Shown: positions 23,423 to 36,586 of the stretch, piece after piece
Layout: each line of letters starts with the position of its first letter
How positions within the stretch are numbered: position 1 is the first letter of the stretch
From: Dipylidium caninum
Lineage: Eukaryota > Platyhelminthes > Cestoda > Cyclophyllidea > Dipylidiidae
Assembly (NCBI GenBank): GCA_017562135.1
Contig: QEYB01000466.1
Location: 620,001 to 684,000 of the forward strand
DNA: 64,000 nucleotides
Direction of reading: 5' to 3'
Program-made: the position numbers and the translations under genes
The notes under the pieces: model-generated
What the model was told of the DNA's origin: nothing
What the model saw: the letters and a program-made list of their open reading frames with translations, nothing else
Database searches by the model: none

Positions 23423-23675
23423 CAAAGTCTTGTTTGCAAAAACGAGCTTGTAGAACAGCGTTAGTACAGGTGCAATAGGATCGTGTGTACTGTCGCATAT
23501 GAGCATTCAGCCGTTCTCGATCAGCGGCGAAAGTGACATCTGTGAAAGTTCTCAAGTGATGATGAGGATAACTCCTTTGTCGATAGGCAGCTGCTCGACG
23601 TGGAAGGAGGAAGCAGAGCAGTAAACAAGCCGTGGTGAAATGCAATCCAGAGATTAAGTAGCGAGGTATACGCAT
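23423..23675 (-). pseudogene. orphan duplicated exon 1 of the TIMP-like gene
   Basis: Encodes the same signal peptide, extension and CTCTNAVLQARFCKQDF segment as 6499-6250, with one extra His codon. The ATG, open frame and splice donor are intact. No downstream TIMP exons exist before the duplication junction at 22271, only a truncated transporter in the opposite orientation. It could be transcribed from its duplicated upstream region but cannot make a full TIMP. Confidence 0.9.
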
Positions 23676-24376
23676 TCTTGGTGGGATTTACTTCGCATTT
23701 GGGGGAGTAGTGGAGTAGTATTGCAGGATGTGTACGAAGCCGTAGGAAGGTGAGCGCAGTGAACTATGACATCCAACGAGAGCGGAGGTATCTAGGACGC
23801 TGGAGTTGTCGAAGCATTCAGTTTAAATGCGTTCTCGAGCGCACGTGTGTGCAAAACTCGGCACATGCCTGTTGCGGCCAACCTTGACACTGTAACCAAT
23901 CAGAACACAGAACATCAGTGCAGTCGATCAGCCATTAGGCCACTACAAAACGATTAACTGAGCGTCGCTTTACATATGTGTGTGTGTGTGTGTGTGTGTG
24001 CTTGTGTATTTATTTGTGTGTGTGTTTGTTTGCTTTCGTGTAATTCAAGTAAGGTTAAACAAGGAATACTTTCGTCGACAGCCTCATTCCTTCCCCTCCT
24101 CCCTCCCGCCCGCCACTCCCCTCCCATTCCCTCCCCTCCTCTCCCCTCACCTTCCCTCGGCTATTTTACTCCGTCGTCACACCATCGAATAGGTGAAATC
24201 CACAACTGATGGGAAAGTTAATTTATAAATGTCACCCAGACAAACACACACGCAGAGAGAGAATCCCGACGACCCTTGACTTCAATCATACTCACTAATT
24301 TTCGGCCCCATGCGACGGTTTACCTCGGCAATGTCTCCTGACTAACCCGATTTTTAGCACCTGCCCATTGATTTAC
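23676..24376 (-). promoter_or_regulatory. duplicated upstream region of the orphan TIMP exon
   Basis: Nearly identical to 6500-7183 close to the exon, including the ccaatcag motif. A GT microsatellite of different length (about 23976-24025) and a diverged CT-rich run follow. The match to copy 1 ends at about 24376, where the inverted block begins. Confidence 0.4.
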
Positions 24377-25340
24377 CGCCTCTTCTCTGCCGCCGACCTT
24401 CTCCACCAACAACCCCGTCTATTCTCACCTCATCACGCCCCCACTGCGCATCCTCCTCGTGTCAACTGGCGTGGCCGACGTGAACAGACCTGCTGAATGC
24501 CATTGTGAGGTGCATGAGAGACCACCTCATGGGTTCTCGTCTCCGCGACTACGCTGTAGTGACGACACTATGTTTATCCACTCGTAGAAAGACGCCCAAA
24601 TGACGAGGTGGATGACGGCAATCACTCGGAGCTCCTGCGGCTCTCTTTCATGTCTTCGAGGCAGAACACGCTACGGAGGGGAAGATGAGCGGGAATGAGG
24701 CTGGACACGCCACACCACCCGTCCCTCTCGCATCGGCTGGAATCATCTACCGCGACATCTACGAAATTAGATGGATTTACGAAATGGGTGTGTTGATTTC
24801 TCCGAGGAGATGAGAGAGGCGGCGGAGGGTTTGGGTGGAAGACGACAGAACCAACTCCTCTCCACCCGTCTCCAGTTGCCTTCCTCCGTCCACCTCACTC
24901 GGAGGTGTCCTCAGCTACGTGGTGGCCTGCTTCCTAGCTCCTTGTCCAAACGCGTGTGATGGAAAGACAGACGCGAATTATCACTCACCCTGTGTGTCTG
25001 TGCTGCCAGAAGGGGTCACACCACAGGGCTGTCGCGTATTCATGTCGTGTCATTTCATTTCATGTCGTGTCGTGTCGTGTCGTGTCGTGTCGTGTCAAGG
25101 TTGCGCGTGGCACAGGTGCGTAGAGCAGCGGAGGTCGGAGCAGTTTGGGGTGAAAAAAGGCGTCTGATGGGATGGTGGTGGTGGTGGTGGAGAAACTCGA
25201 CCTCGTGCCGGACCATGGGAAACGTCTAAATTGACAGGGGTTGACGGAAACGAGTTGTGCCCTTTCAATTTCTTTTCATGTCCACTTTTACTTTTCTGTG
25301 ATTTTAGGCCGAATCGTCGCCCTCCTTCCCCACTTTATCA
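24377..25340. repeat. inverted block in copy 2
   Basis: Reverse complement of about 9626-8667 in copy 1. Forward collinearity resumes at 25361 (taatgcgtat), matching 10521. The segments corresponding to 7184-8666 and 9627-10520 are absent. No gene was recognised. Confidence 0.9.
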
Positions 25341-25361
25341 ACTTCATTTGGCCTTTCGGCT

Positions 25362-26763
25362 AATGCGTATATCGAAAGGTAATAGGAATTCCTAAATTTC
25401 GTCTGACATCACCTGCCTACGTATCTCCCTTCCTGCCGTTCAAGAGATTTCCTTTTGATGTCCGAAGTCACCGAGATTTGCGCCTCTGTGGTTTTCTTAC
25501 CTCCATTTGGCCTGATTATATTTCAGCCTAACCACAAAAACACAAACACACCCATTTACGCCACGCGAAAGCCATGAGAACAGCAGCGATTTGTTAGTGT
25601 GTCCTGTGGAGGAAATTGCCCTACCCACAAAAATTAACACAACCATAAACAAGTTTGGCAGCGGCAACTGACCTACTGGGTGGGAGGCGAATATCCTCCA
25701 TTTCGCCCGTCCCCGTCCCCGTCACCGTCACCGTCACCGTCACCGTCACCATCACCATCCCTTTCCCCTTCCCCAACCCGTTCACCCCTGACCACAGTCC
25801 ACGACAGCCCTCTCCCCTTTGGTTGGCGCAATTTTCCGCTCCCTTGCGACTCTTCTCCCCCTACCGGTCCCTTTGCGTCGGACCCGATTCCTCACTGCCC
25901 CCATCCACCACTTTACTCGCCGAACAACAACAGTGACGCATCATTGATGAAGCAAAACGCTTGACCCTAAAATCAGCAATTTCATAGGTAATACACAATT
26001 CAGACTGGGAGATGGCAATTCTCCCCGAGGAATGTTATACTTTTCGAAATTTATCAAAAATTCTTGGTTATGATGTAATGCGAGTCGATCTTAACGCGCT
26101 TAATTTTGTTTTTAAACGCTCTACCTCTTAATCTCGACTAACGATAGTTAACTGCTGCTTGTTGAAATCCAAACTACGAAAATAAGCGTAAATTATGTCG
26201 ACGGGGCGCATTTTCGATAAACGTTCACTCTATAGGTGTGCTGAGATCGTTGACCCCACTGTTGCTGATATCGAGGTCAGAGGATTTGGGTAACAGGTGA
26301 ATAAAGGGAATTTGCACTGTCGGGCGTTTGCCGCAATATTAATCGCTCATGCGAAATGTAGGAATGCAAGAGTACACTGATGTTTCATAAGAAAATATTA
26401 GTCGGAGATGGGAGGGTGGGAAACCATCTCGATTTCGTTACAGCATGTACTATTGTGGTCTACACTCCATCAAAGTTCGGAGGTGCGCGAATGTGTGCAG
26501 TGGGAGAGGTGGGTGGAGAAGGTTACTGTGTGGTTTATTGGGAAACCGAAAGACAGTATTTAGACCGAACTACGGCGCATGTCATAAATTAGTCCTTTGC
26601 TGATGCCATACACCCGTCTTTATGCGGGAGGATTCTACGTGCCTTGCGCATATACAAATTGTTCCCGTTTCTTGCTGAGTGGGTACAACAATGATAACAT
26701 GAAAAATCTCTCCTCAGCCAACTACAGAAAGCTTTCAAAAATTGAAGAAGAGTGAGCCCCTTA

Positions 26764-26801
<38 letters not shown>

Positions 26802-29800
26802 CGTGTAACTCCGAATAAAACATCCTATCATCGCATCGGTGAAAATTAGGTGTTTCCAAAATAGTTGATATGACGAGTGTCTAAACGGTAACTGAAACCG
26901 CCAATCCCACTTATTTAAGAAGCACTTTAACTGCTCAACCTCATTATTTTGTTTATTTTTAAATGCACTACACCAAATTACACGTTAGTTCCTGATTCAA
27001 GTTGATTCAGTTGTTTTAATCCGTCATTTCGACTTATGTAAATTAACAAATATTAGGTGAGACGTTCAATTGCAAGTGCATCTTGTTACCATTGTAATTT
27101 CGTAGTATTTTGGGGGTGACGCAGGAACTTTAGACTTCTGTCAGTCTGGGCGTCCCTAGACGAACTTTTTTCTTAGACTAGGTGGCGAATTCAGAACTCA
27201 TGGAAGATGTTGCCTGTAAAATGAGAAAGCCTCTACTCCACCAGGCAAGTCTGCTTTGTTTATACCAGAAGTACAAGTTTTCATAATAGTCAAATGTGCA
27301 CACGTCTCGTTAAGCCGTGCCAAGTCGATGTAGCATTGGCGGCAATGGCTGTGGTGGTTTTTGGCGGTGGTGGTGGTGGTGGTGGTGGTGGCAGAGTTGC
27401 TAGCTTGACGAGTTTTGCCAGATGACGGTGAACAGTTGCCAACCGCAAGAGCCGGGGAAAGGAGATACTAAATCAAATAAACAGGCTGCACCCTTTGATT
27501 TTACCCATTCATGGCAAGGTTCCCATGCCTGTTTTCCCATGTTATGAAGTCTGCAGTTTTGCCTGTTGTGGTGGGTCATTTCAATACCACCTTGATTTTC
27601 AGACGCACGTTCTTTAGACGAACTCAATAAAGCCCTTTGGAAATGTGTCTTTTTTGCCGCCCGCTATTTTGCCACTTAAATTGTCTCCATTTTTATATGG
27701 CATTGTTAATAAAAGCTGTTAAATCCACCTACTCGTTGTCGGGTGGGCCCTTGATAATGGCGAATACGTGAGAAGTAATTTATATTGGCAAAAGTTGCCT
27801 TTTACCTTCCCCTTAAACCCCCCCCCCCCGAAGACGACTTGGCAGATAATTAACTTTGCGGTGAGGCCACTACTTTAGCCCTGGCTCGTTTTATCACAGT
27901 CGCACAAACTAAAGTTCAACTTGATAGAATTCAGCGGAGCACGAGGTAGTAGTGGCCCCACAAGGACCAATGTTAGAGAGATGAGTTAGTTGTCGAAAAG
28001 CGGAAGGGGGTGGCCTGGAGGAGAACCTCGTCTAACTCCTCCACAGCGTCCGTGTACTGTGCTGCAACAGGGGCGATGGCGAGCAAGGCACCCAACACAG
28101 GGTTGTGGACGACTTTTTTCTCTTAACGAAGCAAATGGGAAGAGGCGAAATATACTCTTCGACTGCACTGGAAAGACGAACATTACACACAGAGAAGAGT
28201 CCATTGTTGGGGGCGGAAGAATTGCGTTGATTATGGTTAGGAATCATTGAAACCAACACGCGAAGTTCACACGTAGAGCAAACTTCGAGGAGAATTGAAA
28301 AAAAGGGAGGATGGCTGACAGAGGAGTACCGACACTTACGCCTTCCCATTTGTACACCGAAAAGGTGGAAAGGGGCCATGAGTTGTTGCAATTCACCTGG
28401 CCAATTGAGCGTCTGTCAGCGAGTGCACAATGACTTTGTCACGACTGTCTGTAATGGACGAGAAAAATGTCCATGACACTCAGCGCATCTCCTCACGACG
28501 GCCACGCCGGTTGACGCGAGGAGGATGCGGAGTTTGAGGCACGACGCGGCGGCGTGTGGGCCGGTGCGGGGGAGGGTGGGGAGGGAGGGCGAGAGCGAAG
28601 AGGCAGGTAGGAAGGCGGGTTCGCAATGGCGGACGACAGTGTGGTGTGATACAACGGGCTGGTTGGTTACAAAAGATGTGGAATACGAGGTGAAGGCGGA
28701 TCGAGTTTATGTCTGCCACGGATGAAGAGATGAGCTGATGACAGGTTGAGGAAGTTGTAACCGTCTTCTGCACAGCTTATGATGCCACCCCTCTCCTCGC
28801 ACCTTCTCCCACCGACATCCTGCCACAGTCGCGCCGAAGTCGACGTGTGCGAGCCTCCTGTCGGCGAGCACGTCGAGGTGTTGCTCTCCTGCCTGGTTGG
28901 ACGTTGGCAGAGACGAGGGCAATGACGCGCTGCGACAAAACGTCAAGCGAAACGGTGTGAGTGTAGTCACAGGGCACGTGAAGTGATTCCGCCTACAAAA
29001 CGCGACTAAGGTCAGAGGTGCCGATGTTAACCACAATGTGGACTGATTCATTAAACCAGAGACGAAGTTTCGTCTGGATAGACAACTGTCTCCTTAAGGG
29101 CGTCTGAAATTTACCGTTGACTGACCATTTTGCTCTCAAATAAAAGCTGTAAAGACGGGAGCATGACTCGTATGTTATGCTTCAAGAACATGGACCAGTG
29201 ATTTCTCCCGAGTTATACAGTTGTTTAACAGTCGCCTGATTAATAATTTGAGACGGAAGGAAATAAAGCAGTGGGGAAAAGAGGCGCCATGTCTAAAGGA
29301 TTGATAGAGTTGGGATATTGTTTAGACCCTGCCCTTCAGTCCGAGGTGAGAGGTGCAGCCTCTGAAATGTCAGTTCGTCAATGAACGGATGCAATGACAG
29401 GGACCCCACAGCGGGTGTGTATGTGTATATGTGTGTGTGTTGTGTCCTGATGTGTGTGGATGCGTGGGGATGCGATTCTTCCTCGCCTCTCACAGGCCGC
29501 ATAAATCAACTTCTCCCACCTCACACAAACACACCACGCGGTCTGCCTGCCATCACTCCTTCGATCACAGACAGGAACCGCGACTCAGTCATGCACGAGA
29601 GCCACTGTTGACTATTCTAGCGACGATGTTCACGTAGACGAGGCGTTAGGACGAGGTGTCAAGTTGTCATGTTAAGTCGTGTGGGGAATGGATGATACCT
29701 CGACGTTTGAAGCAGGACACACTCAACGATATCAGCCTCGAGGTCTACCTCGTTCCTCTTCCTCGCGTTTTCCGCTTCCCTCGGACACTTTACTCTGCCT

Positions 29801-31694
29801 CAATGTCACACACGATTACTCAACCGCTGTCCACTGCAATTGCCTTATCATAGCCTCAGCATGGCCTCTCACTTCACCTCTGTCTGCGTCCGACACACGC
29901 TACTGATTACCATTTGAGTAGCACCGTGTCTCTTCATCAGACACCGAATATTCGCTTCTTCCTCGCGCTAATTCCCGCAATCGCAGCATACTCTCGTATT
30001 CACCACACATCCATGGCCTCATCTGCCTCCCCCATGAGTCCACACTCAGTGACTTCTTTCAGCATCACCTTTCCATCACTGATTCACACGCGAACACATA
30101 AGGTCATGTGAAGTGGTTAGTGCGACCAAGCACGGCCCCAAAGCCTTTCGACTCCCCTTTCACACCCCACGTCCCACTGCCTCGCCTCTTTCTCCACCTC
30201 CTCTCGACTGCTTTCATTCTTCTTGCGGGCTTCATTGGCACCTTCTGCCACTCCTCTTGCCTCCTTCCGCGAGACAGCTTGAGTTGCGTGTAACATCCTT
30301 CTCGTCAGCACCACCAACCACCACATACAGCCTCCTCCTCCTCCTCCTCCTTCTCCGCCTCCTCCTCCTTTACCAGTTCTTTCCAACACTCTGATTTCAG
30401 AACTTAGCTGGTTTACCGTCCACAATTTCCACCTCTGCTTTCTTTCTGTACATTCACCTCAGCTCTTCCCCATTCATATTTGCCCCTTAGAGGTAGCAAA
30501 TCATCTTCGTCCACAGTATCACCAACCGAATGACACACACCTTTTCCCAAACTTCACTCGTGTTTTCCGACCACATAGGCTGTAAATGATCTAACTGTCT
30601 CAGCCATCCTCCTCCACTCCCCTTCGTAGACTCATTGGGGCGTGAAAAAGGACTCTCTCCACTTGGCATTTATGTGGACCACTCAGTCTTCCCGTCCACG
30701 GCCCACATCCATGCTGTTCGCGCTGCCGGCACCTACTGACAACGACTTCAGTAGCATGATGCGTTTGCAATTGTCTTTGTGCTCTGCTTTGCGTGTGCTC
30801 ACTCTTCTCTCACTCCACTCCCATCTACTGCTCAAGTGGCGGTGGAAAAGAAATGCCAACTTTGCATTCAAACAATCCCGAAGGTGAAGAAGAGCCTCTC
30901 AATGGGCACCAAATTGGGATTGGAAGTGAGCAACGAATGCCACTAGTCAGACTTCCAGTGTCTTTTGGGTTATGCGAAGAGGCGTGTTAACTGACAAATG
31001 TAATGGGATTTTGAGCATTTTTGTTGTCCCCACTCCACCCTTCCTGCTTTAAGAACTGTTAGAATTAAAATTGTACGTTTAGTGTATGTATTTGCTACAC
31101 ATGCGCTGGCAAACACTTTAACTTCATCGCTTCCTTCACTCAAAGTGTCCTAATTTCCATCCACATCGCCGACCTTTTCAACGTTGTTGTAATCCCCTTT
31201 CATCACTTCTGTCATCTGCCACATTGTCTGCCCCGACCCCGAGAATGACTCATCAATCATGTTAGTTTGTTGTTGTGGCGGTTGCTTTCACCACTGTCAC
31301 TTTTTCTTCACAAATATTATCTAATACCGAGTTTGAGGGCAAAGTCATTTCGTCCTCGTACAAGATAGGGAATTTGCATGAACAAACAGAATGAAAGGCC
31401 TTTAAAAAGATCTCATTCATCCACATTTGCCTATTGGACTTTTCTACGAAAACGGTGGTCTATCTCCTCTTCCTTTCAGAAGCAAAAGTCATCTCATTTC
31501 GAGCGATCGACAGTATTTACATGCAGCAAAATTTCCCCATGGTCCGTATACAACAACACCTTGAACATGCCTCAAAGGTGTATATCTCTTACCACAAACA
31601 CTTATTTCCCTATTACAATTGCATATTTTACACCTTTCCAATTAACGTGTTCTGTGGCTCAACGTCTCATTATTTACTGGTTGTAGCACGCGGA
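25362..31694. other. noncoding stretch of copy 2 between the inversion and the homeobox pseudogene
   Basis: Collinear with 10521-16832. No gene was recognised. Features are a shorter CCGTCA repeat (about 25708-25760), a TA microsatellite (26764-26799) missing in copy 1, a GGT run (27362-27392), a C-run at about 27818-27828, the dispersed repeat (28405-28930), and a CTC microsatellite (about 30328-30368). Confidence 0.5.
26764..26799. repeat. TA dinucleotide microsatellite, copy 2 only
   Basis: About 18 TA units sit in a patch that also differs by substitutions from the copy 1 equivalent (about 11930-11940), where only 'gtatttc' is present. Confidence 0.92.
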
Positions 31695-31817
31695 CCAATC
31701 ACATTTTGCTGACGGGTCCCCACGTGATTGGTTGAAACGGGTGATATTCGGGGTGGATCATCAGTGGCTAATAATAACAATTAACCCCGACAATTGGATA
31801 ATAAAAGGCTATATAAG
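31695..31817 (+). promoter_or_regulatory. duplicated homeobox promoter, copy 2
   Basis: CCAAT at 31695-31699, CACGTG at 31721-31726, ATTGG at 31727-31731 and TATATAAG at 31810-31817 are all preserved in the same spacing as copy 1. The downstream gene is disabled, so any transcript from here would be noncoding or truncated. Confidence 0.6.
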
Positions 31818-32458
31818 GGCGAGAAGCCGATGTCCACTTGCTGAAGTTGATCCCCGTGAACTTTCATGTCTTCTCCATTCCACGTTGATTCCGCTCTTAA
31901 CTCTTCTGGGTCATCACAAACAGAATGGTTTCCCCGTCACGGAGAGGCTGGTTACTGATGAGTCATATACCTCATGTGGTAAGTAATTTACCATTTTTTA
32001 TCTTTCGCATTTGGACTTTTCTGTCACATTAAGAGCATAGTAGCACGGAGTAAGTGTTATGCATTTTACCGTGCACTCGTCACATGGAGTAAGGTAAGTA
32101 CGGAACACTTGGACATTCCTCTCGTTGCCCCATCTCGGCTGAGACTTTTATCCTGACGGGACAGTCGAAGAAGCTGTGTTCGAGTGATGTTTATGTCTAC
32201 TCGAGTAGCATACGATTTCCTCCTGATCATTAATTTGAGTAGTTTAAACACAACTTACACCTTCCTGTGCGGACGAATATGAACCAGGAGCAAGAGGAAG
32301 AAAGCGGGGCAGAGCGAGAAAGAGCGAGAGAAATAAATCGGAACATTTATTCAACTCTCTTTTCTCATTCCCTTTGTTTAACTCCCAGAGGTTTTACCTT
32401 CATACAGATTTGACTGAGGAAGAGAAGGCGGAAGAAGTGGAGAACGAGGAGCAGGAGG

Positions 32459-32520
32459 ACAAGGAGGAGGAGGAGGAGGAGGAGGAGGAGGAGGAGGAGG
32501 ACGAGGAGGAGGAGAGTGAG
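32459..32520 (+). repeat. GAG/GAC trinucleotide expansion in homeobox pseudogene exon 2
   Basis: Repeats of gag and gac encode an uninterrupted Glu/Asp run. Copy 1 has only a short acidic patch at the equivalent place, so the run arose or expanded after duplication. Confidence 0.9.
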
Positions 32521-33267
32521 GATGAAGACGAGGAGGGGAACGAGGAGGAAGGGAATGACGACGACTTCTATCGGTCACCTGCCGGACCTTTCTCCATGAG
32601 GGGATTTCCGCCATATGAAGCAGATTATCGTTCGATGGGCACCTTCGACTCCGATTTCGGCCCCATCCCCGCTGCACTACCTTATCGCTTATTTGAGACG
32701 GACTTGTGGACGGATTTTCTCATCGATGAATACACCTGTAGGCTGACAAAGGCGGAGGAGAATATGAGAAGACACATTTCGCATTCGCTAAATCAAGGTC
32801 CGCCTCTAGCGCCTGCTGGGGACGTTGTGAGTACCAGGGAGAATCCCATTCCCGGCTCTAGCCGAGCGCCCACGAACTCCACCCAAGGTGATTCAGGCAT
32901 AGGTTCAACCTTTGTCGCCGATGATGACAGTGCGCTGAGACGCTCGGCCGAGGTGATGACGATTAGTCAGAGAGGGAGATGGAATGAAAAATAACATGAT
33001 TGACCGAGAAAAAATACGTGTGGAATTGATGAAAGATGTGCAAGGGACGTGCAGAAAATTATTCTCCATAATCAATCCTCACATCGTCCCCTCCCTAATC
33101 AATACATTTAACGACAGAGTTCGTTCACCACACCGAACTCGTTCAGATTTTACGTCAGAAACAAACCGAGGTTCTAGAGAACGCCTTTGAGGAGGATAAA
33201 TTCCCTAATGAGGCAAAGAGGGAGGAATTGGCACAAAGGTTGGATCTTGATGCAGAGCAGGTTAATG

Positions 33268-35339
33268 TGAGTTGTCATTTACGGTATACTCCTTGAAATT
33301 CTGTTTCATAAACAGGATGTTGCCGCCTCGAAATCCTCACAAACGCCTTTGAGCCATCAGTTTGACCGTTTATCATTTCACGGGGCGTTTGAGACTTTCA
33401 ACCCAGTTAAAATTAGGCTATATGTCCAACGTTGGCGTCCAGCCCTGATCGCCTTCATCCCCCCCCCCCCCTACCCCAGCAGGGCAACATTCGTCCATTG
33501 TTCTTACCGTTCAGCGACGCATTGAATGCCGACAACTCGCTTTAATAGTATATGTTTCGGGTTGGAAGTTACGATATGTTCATTGAATAAAAGTAGAGAG
33601 CAAAAGGCGTAATTTTTTAACATTTAGTAGAAATAGTTCCCATTGGCATCTGAGAATTTCTACCAACGATGGGACACATCAAATATCACTTTTCGGGTAC
33701 AAAACTCTACTTCGATGGTTAAACGATTTAAAGTCTCTCATGATATCTTTTGGTTACCCAATCCTTTCCTTAAAATTATATCGCAATTGTTTGAGAGGTA
33801 ATAGTCGGTGGGAAAAATATGGGGCGAATGTAGAGCATGTGGTAGAATCTCGTGGTAAGCACAAGTTTGTGTTTTGTGCGTTTCGTCGCGCGTTATTATG
33901 CAGTGATATTGCGCCGCGCCGACTGAACAGCAGTGATTGTCTTGTCTTCGCAGGTTGCACGTGCCCTGCCATAGGACTCCGTCGATTTTACCTTTTCACT
34001 ATGTGGTAACTATAATATTTTTGGTCACATTTCGGCTTAGCGCGTGTTCTGAGACTATATTCTTATCTACTTACTGGTTGACCGTTCCGGTTATCCTACG
34101 AGATTCACGTTTCATCAAAAGTGATGATTTGGTATGTGAGCGGCAATCGTGTATTGCGAGGGTAGCAAAAAGATGAATACTTGCTCTTATGTTCAATTAA
34201 TCACCTTCAGTTGCAATTAGGTTGGCTCATTGAACAAATGAGTCCAATTTTTACCTACTTATATATTGCCGACAGATGTTTTGACATAGCTCCTCCCCTA
34301 TAGATTGCTACTTTTCAATTTAAGGCCACGTTCATTAATAGTTTTGTTGTGGGGGGGGATCGGATTTTGCTGTCGTTTTTCACTTGTTCATTATCAACGC
34401 GTATTTGTTATTCTTCACAACGACATTTGTGGATCCAACATCTAGCCCCTTTACATTAGTTAACCTGTCTCCGAGGCCCGCATTAATTTTTCTCGAAGGT
34501 TGTTGATTTGTGCTATGTTTTGTGTTTAAACTGGTAATAGAAAATCGCATTTTGTTTACATCTGGTTGTGGAGAAAGAGTTGGAGTGGCATACAAAACGA
34601 GACAGCTTTGCGAAATGGATGAGAGCAATGCCTTTAAAATTGACGAATAAGTGTTGGGCTCATGCTTCAATGGTGTCTCATCTGTAGCTGAACACAGGTT
34701 AAACCAACATTAAGGAGCGTTTCATAGATTCCCGCTTAATAGGCTAAATCGGGGTCACGGCAGTCTGGACACGCTGGTTATGAGATGTATGTCAACCATC
34801 GCCATGACGAGGTTCTAGAACCTTGCTGTCCTCGAGTACCGTCCCACCCCCCCCCGACTGACATTGCAGGCTCCGGTCAACCCCACAGTGTGTGGACGTG
34901 TGTGGTCAACGTCTCAATAGAGGCGAGTATACGTGTAATTTTACATCAACAATGGACTAAATTTCGATCTGTTAGTGGAATTTGCCTGACAGCGCTGAAG
35001 TGAGTCATGTTTGTTTGTAGACTCAGGCCTTACAATGGCATCACCGGTGTCATGTTGCCTTCAAGTCGAACGATCCGCACTGAGTCGATTGCCTGCATGT
35101 GGTATTAATGTCAACGGAAAGATGTGAACGAGGGCAAATTCAGCTGTCATGGTAACAACAAGGTCATGGCAACAATCGCGCTACGGTGTTGTGTCCTCGC
35201 TCGCGTCGCTCATTTACTTTGACCGAGTTAATAAATAGCCAGGTGGAGATTACTATTCACCGACTTTAATTGCGGCACCCGTAGCCTTTAGCTTACAAAG
35301 CGATTAGCTTAAAGTAGTGCCTTTATTGCTTCTCTTTAG
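33268..35339 (+). other. intron of the homeobox pseudogene, copy 2
   Basis: Equivalent to 18281-20347. From about 33419 onward it is nearly identical to copy 1, apart from a diverged patch at about 34130-34650. No gene was recognised within. Confidence 0.6.
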
Positions 35340-35456
35340 GTCTGGTTCCACAACCGTCGAGCCAAGTGGCGACGGGAATACAGGTTGAGTCAGTTGCGTA
35401 ACTCCCAGAATCCATTGGCGTCTCACTTCCCTCAGACCGGTGGCGAGGACGAGTAA

Positions 35457-36586
35457 GCGTAGCTTTGGAGATTTCGCTCCGACTTGGCTTTTCTGTGCAG
35501 GTTTTTCCAACAACAGACGCTGAGTCTGGACTTCTGGTTTATCTGTGGTCGTAGATTGCCTTATTTCCATTTTTTCTTCTGTGCCTTTATCTCATCTGCC
35601 ATGACTTCTCGCTGGCTATGTGTAAAGTTTATTTCGTTTATTCCTTTACTGCGAATTGAGTGTGTGTAAAGTGGGATAGGGAGGGAGCAGGGAAGGAGGG
35701 AATGAGGGAAGGAGGGAACGATGGAGGCTGTGGATCCGGTTCGTAGAGGTCCCTTTAACGTGTGATCGCTTCGACCACGTGGCGGTCTCATTTGGGGCCG
35801 CATACGTTGAGAAAGTAGTGGACATATCAGTGGCCTGATAAGCTCCACCCTCCCCTCCCCGCAAAGTCATTGTGAGAGATGGGAGGAGTGGCCGGAGGGC
35901 CAGGAAGAGGGAAATTAAGCTCTTAATACCGCTTTTCCAGCACGTTGGAAGACCTGTCGTGCTCTGCTCGTCCGTCGTGGTTGCCTCCCAGCTCTGCTAC
36001 GTGCACTGGCTAGATGGCAACAGAAACAGGTAGACAGATAAGGAGACGGACGGCTGGCCGTACTACTACAATGTGGAATTTTTCTAAGCTCAGCGTTTGG
36101 AACCGAAAGTAAGAACTTACTACTTATATGAAACGAGGCGTCTTTCGTGTGACCGTGATGACGAAAGTTAGGTCTCTCGGGCAATGTGACTAATTGGCTG
36201 CTCTCCGACATGGCAATGGACGATTATCAGCGCTTGGCAGGGGTAGGCTGCAGTGCGAAGTACCCCAACAGCTGCATTGATGGAACTCTGGGGATCACCC
36301 ACTGATCAGCGCGTCCAACAACTTCGAACTGTCAACCAGGGGTGGATGGAGGGAGGGAGGTAGGGAGACGGGGTGGGGTGGGGTGGGCTTGGGTTGGGTT
36401 GGGCGAGGAATTGGCGGGCGCAGCAGCAGTATCGGACGAGGGAGCGGCGAATTTTGCGCAAATCCTCGTGGGATTAACGATCCCGAGCTGCCTTAATAAC
36501 CGGAAGCGAAAGCGCTGCCAGCGATTATCCCACACCGGCGGTAGTTGGCTCAAGATGACAACGGTATCAGCTCACTCTCCTCAAGC
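35457..36586. other. intergenic region upstream of the intact transporter
   Basis: Equivalent to 20465-21596 and nearly identical to it. It should contain the transporter promoter; no TATA box was recognised. Purine-rich and G-rich runs as in copy 1. Confidence 0.5.

Larger units (their letters stand above)
31866..35456 (+). pseudogene. disabled second copy of the paired-like homeobox gene
   Basis: Same three-exon layout as 17004-20464: exon 1 from 31866, exon 2 from about 32391 to 33267, and exon 3 at 35340-35456, with splice sites preserved. Three lesions are seen. One C is missing in exon 1 (at about 31930), leading to an early stop. An extra base near 32984 causes a stop in exon 2. An extra base near 33165 lies inside the homeodomain. 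Exon 2 has also gained an acidic low-complexity expansion encoded by GAG repeats (about 32460-32520). Exon 3, encoding VWFHNRRAKWRREY with the same His50, is intact. His50 therefore predates the duplication. Exon 2 is far more diverged from copy 1 than the flanking noncoding DNA. Confidence 0.85.

Noticed and set aside
32378..32677. 99-residue minus-strand frame with a proline run
   Set aside because: It is the antisense of the homeobox pseudogene exon 2 with its GAG expansion.
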